Below are positions 45,441 through 54,519 of a DNA stretch of 64,000 nt, one piece after another. Position numbers and translations under genes: made by a program. Where the stretch lies: contig NW_006763154.1 in NCBI RefSeq assembly GCF_000264905.1, forward strand, positions 225,969 to 289,968. The letters are read 5' to 3'. This DNA is from Stereum hirsutum FP-91666 SS1. Lineage: Eukaryota; Basidiomycota; Agaricomycetes; Russulales; Stereaceae. How positions within the stretch are numbered: position 1 is the first letter of the stretch; the number at the start of each line of letters is the position of its first letter. The notes under the pieces are model-generated. The model did not search any database. It was not told the origin of the DNA and saw nothing but the letters and a program-made list of their open reading frames with translations.

Positions 45441-48400
45441 CTAGGTTGCCCTCGGCTCTGGAACCTTGACCATGTTCTGAGCACCAGCCAGCGCCCAGGT
45501 AGCGCCAAAATATCTCTTGAATGGCCAACTCTGGGTTACAGACAGAGGGCCCCAGGCGTCCTCTTCGCACTTCGAGAACTGCTTGGGAGTCTCCTCAGGC
45601 CCCGCGATGGCAATGACGCTGATATGGTCCGGAATTTTCGCTTCGTCCTCGGCGGATAGTGGGACCAGAGGCTCGTAGTCTCCGTGCTTTGCGAGTCGCA
45701 TCTTCTCGAAGATCTCCATGATCGCGGGGCCTTCCTCAGTCGAAAGTTTCCTGTCCGGTTCTCCCTACAGAATTGAGAATGCAAAGCGGCCAGTTAGGAA
45801 AATGGATATAAAACTCGAAAATTCAGACGGAAAGAGGAACAAACGTACCGGTTTGTTGCAGCGAGACATGTAGATCCATTCCGGGTCAAGAGACTGTTTG
45901 GCCTCCCGGAAAGTCACCGACCTGATTTTACCGTTCTCCCCAGTAGTAAACTTGGCCTGCACATGGATCCTGATAATCTTCGAAGAACCCTTGGGTCTAG
46001 CATAGAATTCCACGTCGATGTGGTTGTTCGGGTCGGGGAGATAGAACGCGGCTCCTACACCACGTTCAACGGTCTCCTTCAAATCTGGGGCCTTGTTGGC
46101 TCTGAACCCGAGTGGCAGGCTACTGCTAGGACCACAACCCCACCCAGCCGAGGACGCGACATACTCGCCATCAACCTTGTAAATGGCGACGAGCTCACAT
46201 TCGAGATCCTCCAGATGTTTGTATTTCTCGCGAAACAGAAGAAGATCGCCCAACCTGCGGAACTGGCCGCCGAACATCAGCGCGATGATGACCAAGATCT
46301 GAAGTTCGTACGATCGTCCTTGCGAACAGGGTTCGGGCGCCCAGCGCGTGGAGTCGCCCACGGCCTTGATCAACTCGTCCTTGCAACGAATCATAAGAGA
46401 GAAAATCACCAGCGGCTCGGTGATGGAAACGACGAAGGCCTTTTGTCCATCGGCGCCGCGCGACTCGGACTTGTGAGCGCTGTTCTTGTCTGTGCTCCCG
46501 TCGTCGGCGCTCCCGTTGCCAGTGGTTCCTTTGCCAGTGGTTCCTTTGCGAGTGGTTCCTTTGCCAGTGGCTCCTAAGCCAGTGCTTCCGACTTTGTCAG
46601 TGCTCCCGTCGTAGGTCTCTTCGCACCGTACATGCCCTATACTAGCCTTGACGAGCTTCAGCTCCTTGTCAGTGACAGTGGACATGGTCCCGGTGGTGAT
46701 GTAGCGTGCGACCATGTGGATAACCGTCGTCTTGACGTCTAGATTAAGACAAACAGTCAGTTCAATGCAAGTATAATGGTGTAGCATAATCGAAATACGA
46801 ACCAGCGGGCAAGGAGTCGTACTCCTTCCAGTCGATGATCGGTCTGATCTCGTTGGCGAGCTCGATCGCTTTGCCTTCGAGGCATGCCTCTTCGCGCTCA
46901 ATCTGACCTCCATCCGTACACACATAGCCTTCAGTTAGACGCAGAGCAAACAGAGTGAAGAGTCGATGAGGAGATTCGGTATCGGATCGAAGCACTATCT
47001 CGATGAAGCACGCGGTCACTCGATACCTGGATGATTGGGAAAATATTGAGTAATAAGAATGATGTGCGACTGCAGAGCAAGGTATGGACACTCACCGGCC
47101 GGGAAACAAGTCCAGCATCCGCTGGACAAGCCGTTTGAAGGACTTTACCGGTATTTTGCGCTTTTCAGCCCAGGGCCCAAGATGCTTGAGTATATACTTC
47201 CGTTGCTCTTCCTTGTCGTAGAAACCATCTGGAATATAGACCACCTTCAGGCGGGTACCCAAGCGAGCGGTCGTGGACTGCACGGAGTCTATGATTTGGT
47301 CCTCAGATAGGCTGATTCCGGAGATGACGGTATGAGTGGCTAGGCCGAGCCCCGTAAGAACGTTAACCACCTCGGTCAAGAATGAGCGAGGACGATCAGG
47401 GTCAGCGCGAGAGCGAAAATAAGAGGTGTATTCCAGTGCGCTAAACTGAGCCTCGTCAATGATGAAGTAGAAAATCTTCATGTATTCTGGGAAGTTGGAT
47501 TTTAGCCGATGCATGGTAGCCCGAAGGATAGCCCAAATCGCAGATGGAGAAGCGTCTCGAAGGTCGTCTTCCAGGCGCTCGCAGATATCCTGATAGAGTT
47601 CAGGAAAGCCCTTGTATGACAGTTCGGGATGAAGCTCAAACAAAGCCCACTGCATCTTCCAAGTCGCGACAGACACACCGTCTGGTTTGCACTTCAGGAA
47701 TGCTTCGAGAACGGAAACCCGAGACAGGACCGAAGTCAAGACGCAAGTTCGCACAATTTTCCGATTCTCCCCGAGTTGTGCTGGGTCGCCAGATATTGGG
47801 CCGAACTTGGACCTCTCTGCGAGAGAGTTCAGAATGCCGGAACAACTCCGAAAGCCAGGATCGGTGGGATCCTTTCCGAGTTCGGGGGGCCGACAGGAAA
47901 TACCTAAACCACAGAAGTTTCCAAGGAGGCGTGCACATGTCTGAGTCTTTCCGGTCCCCGAAGCGCCAGAGAGCAGACTTTAAGAGTGTCAGTGCGTTTC
48001 GATAATCGAACAAAGAAAGACACGCACGAGACTCGGGCCGAAAATTTGTGTTTAGCTGAAAGATCGGTCTCGTCTTTGTCCATACCGATCAAATCGCGCG
48101 CAAAGACCGAACTCATCTCTCCCCCAAGCTTGAATTCTTCGGACAGCAATGATCCGTTCTTTAGGCGATCAAGAAAGGGGTCGTACGTCTGAAAGACATC
48201 GTCGATAGTCTGCTTGACTTCGTCCGCGCCTCGTTTCTTGGGTGTGTCTGCGCGGGGGTCAATTCAAAATGGGCATCAAGTGAATGTGGATGACGTGACT
48301 CACAGGGTTCATCAGATGGGTGCGGATGCTGTGGCCTGGGAGGTGCTGTCTTAACTTGCTCGAAAGACGGCCCAGGGGCTAAAGTGAAAGTGTCAGGTTC

Positions 48401-49850
48401 TTGATTCCAGTGAAGCAATAATGTGGACGTACGATCTTCCGGTGTCGCATCCGTAGTGGGTTTATCCAAAGTAGGTTGGATAGTTTGCGTGACGGGCTTC
48501 TGCTTCTGCTTCTGCTTCTGCTTCTGCTTCTCCTTCGGGGTTTGTTTCTTGGGTGCACCTGCACCAATATCAAGTTAGATTTGGCATCGAGTGGACGTGA
48601 ATGACATGACTGACCTGGTCTTTCGAGGTGCTCCGTGCCTTGATTCTCGGGTGTACCTGCACCGGTGTCAAGTTAGAATTGGCATTGAGTGGACGTGAAT
48701 GACATGACTCACGGGGTGTTTCACCAATGTGCTGCACATAGGATTCACCAGATGAGCGTGAATGATGTGGTCCAGAGGGCGTTGTCATAACTTGCTCGAA
48801 AGACGGTGCAGGGGCTAAAGTGAAGAGTGTCAGCTTCTTGATACATTCGACGCAATAAGAAGAACATACGATCGTCCCGTGTTTCAACCACGGTAGGTAG
48901 GGTTGTCCACGCTTCTATAATTTCAAGTCAGTCTTAGTCTTGTCATTAGTAGATCGGTAAAAAAACTTGCCATGATTGACAATCTCATAGAAGTCAGAAG
49001 CCACGATATCCATCGGATGAGAGCTCATCAAATGCTGCCGGAAGGATTTGATCAGATTGTTCAACGTTTTGTGTTTGTTCAACACAGCCCGAGCACCAGC
49101 TTCGTTCTGTGTATGGTGTATTCCCAGAGCGACCAGAAGGCTGTGAAAATTCGATGATACCAGATCCAATGGCGGCACCTCCCTGCTTGCAGCAGTCAAT
49201 ATCGCTTGACACTGTCTCGAATACTCTGCCTTTTGCATATGAGACAAGCTCCTCCAAATCGGAGACGAAGTATCTGGTGAAGCTTGTGCATGCGACCGAG
49301 TAGCATCCATAGAGGTCTCACGGGTACCATCGGGAGCGTCGATACGAGAGTAATGTGCGTCCGATTCTTGCTCAGCAGACGATTCGGCTATAGGGTAGAG
49401 TGCGTGTGAGGGGGAGGGGCAGGGGGAGGGGGAAGGCGAAGACGAAGGAGTAGGGAAATCCGGAGTAAAAGCACGACGAAGACTCCGCTCGAGCAACAAT
49501 GAGTTGTCGTCTGAGTTGAAGGGTCCTTCTGAAGCAGCACGTGGAGGAACGAGTACGGGGGCGACATATGGTGGAACTGGGGCGACATATGGTGGAACTG
49601 GGGCGACATATGGAGGAACGGGGGCAACATATGGAGGAACGGGGGCGACATAGGGAGGACTTGAGTCGTTCATAGAGGGTCCTTCTGAAGCAGCATGCGG
49701 AGGAACGGGTACGGGGGTAACATAGGGAGGACTTGAGTGAGGGTTCCTCTGAAGCAGCACGCGGAGGAACTTGGGGGCGACATAGCGAGGACGATTTGAT
49801 ACCTGTGCGGAAGGGGGTAGATGGTCTGCTGTCCGCTTTCCTGTAGACAT
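45441..49850 (-). CDS. P-loop ATPase with C-terminal nuclease-like domain (Crinkler/RHS-type architecture)
   Basis: The start is ATG at 49850 (MSTGKRTADHLPPSAQ). The N-terminus is disordered, with VPPYVAP repeats. A conserved helical module follows (WRSLSHMQKAEYSRQCQAIL to RQHLMSSHPMDIVASDF), then short low-complexity exons including a KQ-rich run. The ATPase core has Walker A LLSGASGTGKT (47944-47967 region), CVLTSVLSRVSVLEAFL, Walker B FYFIIDEAQ (47446-47470), a sensor-like THTVISGISLSED and RYRVTACFIEIVL. The C-terminal part has GRSYELQILVIIALMFGG, then HIDVEFYA and IHVQAKF (45951-45959). This E...D...QxK order is that of restriction-endonuclease-fold proteins. Ten or so exons; no lesion in the core. 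Similar ATPase-nuclease fusions are grouped with Crinkler and RHS proteins. The role here is unproven; conflict or effector-like functions are plausible. Confidence 0.7.
46498..46592 (-). repeat. In-frame 18-bp minisatellite
   Basis: Repeats of the type CCTTTGCCAGTGGTT encode GTTGKG-like units (KGTTRKGTTGKGTTGNG) between the ATPase and nuclease modules, forming a flexible linker. Confidence 0.75.
49517..49790 (-). repeat. Nested coding repeats (VPPYVAP units and a larger duplicated block)
   Basis: Five 21-bp units at 49559-49660 encode VPPYVAP. Around them, a block beginning GGTCCTTCTGAAGCAGCA recurs at about 49521, 49679 and (diverged) 49742, encoding PxAASEGP. All copies keep the reading frame. 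Confidence 0.85.
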
Positions 49851-50225
49851 GGCGTGTTCGAAGAATCGAAGGACAGAGAGCAGGGTCTGGACTAGAGAGT
49901 CAAGAAAGTTACGAGGGGGAAGGCCGGGGTTGATGGTGGAAGAGAGGAGAGAGGCGAGAAAGCAAGAGCAGGCGACACAAGAACTTTGAACGGCCGACGT
50001 TGTGTTTGCGGATCGTTCCGCGTCTGTATCGTCTTAAATAAAGCAAGCGAGGAAGTCTGAAGATAACGGTCGAGCCTGACACATAACGTGACTTTTGGAC
50101 ACCGTGGCACCGTGGAAAAGTGGGCTGCCTCGGCCGACGCGCGCGCGTCATGCCACGTGCCCGGTTCCTTTCACCTCGACTACCGCATACCTCCTTTCAC
50201 GCTTGGACAATCCAGTCAATGCACA
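49851..50225. promoter_or_regulatory. Bidirectional promoter between two ATPase paralogues
   Basis: Only 375 bp separate the ATGs of two divergently transcribed homologous genes. Near the right gene lie a 14-bp perfect palindrome, GACGCGCGCGCGTC (50136-50149), and an E-box, CACGTG (50154-50159). No TATA box is seen. Shared regulation is inference. Confidence 0.6.
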
Positions 50226-52775
50226 ATGTACCCACTTCAAGCCATACAGAATTGCGCAGAAAGGAAACGTCGGCGCGAAGATGTCGATAGCCCAGACGAA
50301 CCGCCAGCAAAGCGGCATCACCAGCGACATCTGACATCCCCACCATCGAAGCGTAAGGCTCGTCTCTCGACGAAGCCAGCCCTCTCGACTCAGAGACGTT
50401 ATTCTCTGAGGGCCACCGCAGAGCGGGCACGAAGGAATGTCACACAAAATCTAGCTCATATCCCAGTTACACCGGTTCCCATTCCCATTCTCACCCCGGT
50501 TCCCGCCCCAATCCTTCCGACAACCTGCATACCCACCAAACGTCTACGCAACGCTGTGGAAGCCGATATCTGTGAAGAGCCACCGGCAAAGCGGCATCAC
50601 CAGCGACATCTGACATCCCCAACATCGAAGCGTAAGGCGCGTCTCTCGACGAAGCCAGCCCTCTCGACTCAGAGACGCTATTCTCTGAGGACTACCGCAG
50701 AGCGGGCACGAAGGAATGTCACACAAAATCTAGCTCGTATCCCAGTTACACCGGCTCCCCTTCCAGTTCCAAACCCAGTTCCCGTCCCAATCCTTCCGAC
50801 AACCCGCATCCCCAGCAAGTGTCCACGCAACACTCTGGAAGTCGATACCTGTGAAGAGCCACCGGCAAAACGTCACCACCAGCGACATCTCACATCTACA
50901 CCGCCGAAACGCAAGACTCGTTCATCGACGCGAACAACCGTCCCTACCCAGAGCCGCTACTCACTCAGGACCACCGCGGATCGTGTTCGAAGGAATACTG
51001 CAGCAACTTTGGCTCACAACTCGACTGTCGTACCTCCTATTCCTGCTCCAACCCCGGCTTACGCCCTAATCGTCTCTCCGCCTCCCGTCCTCGCGAAGCG
51101 TCGACGCCTCACTGTCGACGACGATTTCGACGTCGATGTCTCCGAAGAACCCCATGCAAAGCGTTATCGGCTGGCACCGTCACCTTCGAAGCCCACGAGC
51201 GATTCGTCAACTAAGCCAGCCATTCCCATTCAGAGCCGTTACTTTCTTAGGATGACTGCGGATCGTATTCGAAGGAACATTGCAGTAACCCCTCCTCACA
51301 TTCCAGCTGCCTCCCCTCGCATTCCCGTACAACTCCCCCCTTGCGGATCAAGGCCTACCCCGGAATTCTTCACGACCTCTGCCTCAACTGTTGTCGATGC
51401 TCCTGCTCCTTCAGCTCGCAGGGCCTCCGATCACGTCCAAGCTCGCCGTATCCCCATCCAAAGTTCCAATACCACCGCAACTCCCCTTCCTCTTCAACCT
51501 TTGGCTAATATTCCCACTCGTCCTCCCATTGACATCTCGGCTACCAGTGCTACCTCAGGGCACACGCATGTTCCCTGGGAAGAAGTTCCTGAACGCGAAC
51601 GAACTCGTCTGTTGGCAATGTGGGACAAAGTAATCATTCGGGTGTGGGGCAGTTACTCCATGTTCGAAATGGGAGGCCTTGATACCTACGCCCAAGCGCT
51701 GGGTTTATCGTCTTGCGATAAGCCCGATGATCTCATTACTCATGCCGTGCTCGTCAAATATCCAGAGCTCAAGTACATCGTCTGGGAACTTCGGGATGAC
51801 TTTACCAAACTCTATTCATATTGTAACCATCGTGAGTGCAGCTGTTCATCGTCCCTTATCCTTGTATTTACCGGGGATTCCCAGCTGCATTCTTCAATGC
51901 CCTCGATGCACCGATTGACGCGGCCTTAGCTGAAGTAGAGCCTCTGTTCATTCGCTATCGTTTGCCTTATTTCTATGATCACTTCGATCCATTCTCAGTC
52001 GATAATCTTGCTGTGGCCCTGGGGGACAGGTGGGAACCTGTGGCAGACACCTTTGAGGACCGACAGTGCGTTGATCTTTGAGATTTATCTTGTAACCCTC
52101 ACTGATCCAGTTGTGGTCCTTGGTAGACCTTATAAGACCGTGGAACCCGAACCACAGACATTAACGCTTGTAACAGGTGTCGGCACACACTGGGGTTTCT
52201 ATTTCGCATATTCGCCAAATAAAACAGCGGAAGAAGTTTGCAAGAGTAATTTGTCCCAAGACCTCCTCCTCGCCACCCAAGAGCTCGGTGCTACCGTTGA
52301 CACTGCGACACTCAGTCCTGAAGCCATATCACGTCGTACCGCTGCAGCGGAGCGCTGCTTCTACGCCCTCTATCTCACCCGCATCATCGTACTTTCCAGA
52401 TTTTTGGAATTTCTTCCCAAAGACCTACCGGATGGCTATCACCATGCATGCTGGGCTGTCTTTCAACAGAACCCACCTCGGACATCGGAGGGTGACGATG
52501 TTTTCTCCGTGGTCTACCGACATGTCGCGAGGGCTCGAGGTTCCATTGCAGAGCTAAAGCGGACGGCCGAGACCCGTTTCGACACTTTGGCCGAGAGGAG
52601 CCCTAGTTTGTTCTTCGAGCTACATGAATGGGGCCGCTACCCCCCGAGATTTCCATTCTACCTTGCAGTCGACGAAGTCGAAGCCCCCATTTCCCCCAAT
52701 TTGTTGAGCGGTCGTCGTCCGGCCTGTTCACGGTTTGGTGTCAGTGCCTTGTTTTATGGATTTGATACTCCGTGA
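50226..52775 (+). CDS. Divergent paralogue of the P-loop ATPase, with four long N-terminal repeats and degraded Walker A
   Basis: The start is ATG at 50226 (MYPLQAIQNCAERKRRRED); an upstream in-frame GTG at 50088 was discarded. Four repeats of about 95-105 residues follow. Each has EEPPAKRHHQRHLTS, a KRK/S-T basic patch and RYSLRTTAERARRN. A conserved module (WEEVPERERTRLLAMWDKVI to YPELKYIVWELRDDF) matches the module of the gene at 45441-49850. After an intron (51832-51891) and a probable 37-nt intron come DPVVVLGRPYKT, where Walker A should be, then YLTRIIVLSRFLEFLPKDLPDG and FYLAVDEVEAP, the Walker B position. The Walker A lysine context is lost. The frame ends at 52775. Family-like sequence (MDLILREALSHIV) continues in another frame, so a frameshift or deep degeneration of the C-terminus is likely. 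Confidence 0.6.
50271..51290 (+). repeat. Four coding tandem repeats, ~290-320 bp
   Basis: Units begin near 50295, 50574, 50853 and 51144 with GAAGAGCCACCGGCAAAGCG-like sequence. Units 1 and 2 are nearly identical at DNA level across 100+ bp; units 3 and 4 are progressively diverged. All keep frame. Confidence 0.85.
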
Positions 52776-53368
52776 GGCCCTTTCTCATATCGTGTGCGTA
52801 TCTTCCTTCATCCTCCGTCTCGTGTCTTTCGCCTACTGTTCTGACCCCGCCATTGTCTCGTTAGTTGTCGCTATTCACAGCCTCGAGTTCGACTTTATCG
52901 GATGCACCTGGCCTCTACGTCTCCCGAACCCCGCCTCGGTAAAGGATACCGCAAGAGCCGCTTGCAGCCCTGAGACCCAACCGCCATCCGTAGTCCTCTC
53001 ATGCTTCGCCTTGTTGTCTACCTCCTGGGCGACGATCCCGCACGGCATCCTGCGCGCACCACTTTAGGTTAGTGGTCGCGAGGAGGTCTCAGGCGTTCCC
53101 AACCGATGGACATGTCGAGACCTACGCCCCAATGGAGACCAACACCATCTCGAACGGGGCTGTGTTGCCTCTACACAGGCCATCATACTCGCGGATCAGG
53201 CGGCCTTGGACAGTATGCTTTGCCCATACAGAGCTCACATCCTCCTATCGGTTCCCTCGCGTCCCGCGCCTTCCTCCGATCAGCTCGCCGATCTCTTTTG
53301 CTTTTGCAGCGGGAATGAAGTTCAGTGCTCCCCTTTGATTCTTCTCCTCGTACCAGATGCACGATCAT
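52776..53368 (+). other. Probable remnant of the ATPase C-terminus
   Basis: Frame-shifted relative to the upstream gene, 52735-52790 encodes MDLILREALSHIV, which matches the RPILREIY-like helix after Walker B in the family. Later pieces are not recognisable. There is no open path through to a C-terminal nuclease domain. Confidence 0.4.
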
Positions 53369-53985
53369 GTCCTGGCACAGTCCATCTACAGCGATCGGCT
53401 GTGTCCAGCGCGTTACCTATTCACGCCTGTGGTCTACGTATCCGTACTGGTGAATCTTTCTACCACCATTTTTTCTTGTGTTTTGCTCCTGTTCTCGTTT
53501 CGCGACTCTTTTTTTTCTTTGACCATGTCCTGGCACAGTCCATCTACAGCGATCGGCTGCTGTCCAGCGTGTTGCACTTTCAACACCTGTGGTCAATGTA
53601 CGTGTATTACTCGCATCACCCGCCTTCTCATATCTTTGTTTCATTTTCGTGGTTCAGTTCTTCTCGTCGTTTTTTTATTTGCATTCACATTCTTTCGGAG
53701 TACCTTGTTGATACCATGTCCTGGCGCAGTCCATCTACCGCGATCGGCCGACGTCCAGCGTGTTGTCCTTTCATCACCTGTGGTCAATGTACCTGTACTA
53801 CTCGCCTTCTCCCCCTTTTTTTGTCTCGTTCTCTCTCATGTTCTCTTCTTTCGTGATTTCTTTGCTACCGTTCCGCATTCAATTATTTCCTGTATCGATG
53901 TCGGATCCCTGTATTATCACGTCCTGGCGCAGTTCATCTACAACGATTGGCTGACGTCCAGCGTGATATCCTTTCAACGCATGTA
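53369..53985 (+). repeat. Four exon-like tandem repeats
   Basis: ATGTCCTGGCACAGTCCATC-type sequence recurs at 53369, 53525, 53716 and about 53920 (spacings 156, 191 and 204 bp). In each unit about 85 bp is well conserved (CCTGGCACAG, TCCATCTACAGCGATCGGCTG, GTCCAGCGTGTT, CACCTGTGGTCAAT). The spacers are pyrimidine-rich and diverged. The conserved block is bounded by a good AG acceptor (CTGGCACAG) and, in units 2 and 3, a GT donor (AAT|GTACGTG, AAT|GTACCTG), and it codes for SIYSDRLLSSVLHFQHLWS. This looks like serial duplication of a small exon with its introns. Confidence 0.75.
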
Positions 53986-54519
53986 ATTTGAGTACCTATA
54001 TTCATACATCCGTCCTCGAGTCCTCATTTCTTATACTCTTCCTTGCTTTTGTTTCGGGAATGCACACCTACAAGACTTGTGTTACAAACCGAAATAAACC
54101 GCGCACTCTGCGCAATGTATTGGTTCGACGGATCCGAACGGTCGCTTCCACAGTGCCGTCTCCCCTGTAGGAAGACGGCAGAGCGTTCGTTGATCCTCAC
54201 TGACTTAATTTCTCGCGTTGAGCGCCAAGCGCTCCGCGTTCGTCGAGCGGTCAAAGCGGATGACGTCCGCAGGTATCGGCGCCGTTGTCGTGAGCTTTAC
54301 CGAGAATAGCCCTGAAAGGCAGCGGATAGCCGTCCAACACCGCTCCCTCGCTAACGACTCCTCCCAGGATCATACACAGCTCTGTTCTTCCCCAGCCTCA
54401 CTCATGCCCCATGTCCGACTTCTCTAGGCTCCATCCGCCGCCAACAAAGCTTTCTCGCTCGCACTCGAGGACTTCCTAGGATCCATGTCGAACGAGGACC
54501 ACGCTGCCTTCAAGGCATA
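53986..54519. other. Upstream region of the NLR gene
   Basis: A frame at 54043-54309 is Arg-rich and unrecognised. At 54418-54520 a frame coding KAFSLALEDFLGSMSNEDHAAFK resembles the usual start of this NLR family. It ends in TAA overlapping the ATG at 54520 (TAATG), so either the N-terminus is frameshifted or an overlapping upstream frame exists. Confidence 0.45.

Noticed and set aside
45963..46577. 204-codon plus-strand frame with GSFASGSFAS repeats
   Set aside because: This is the antisense of the ATPase linker minisatellite and nuclease-like module.
49559..49660. CRISPR-like regular repeats
   Set aside because: The units are contiguous 21-bp coding repeats without spacers, in a fungal gene.
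50088..50225. N-terminal extension of the right ATPase starting at 50088
   Set aside because: The first codon is GTG and the stretch carries promoter-like palindromes; the ATG at 50226 has a good context (A at -3).
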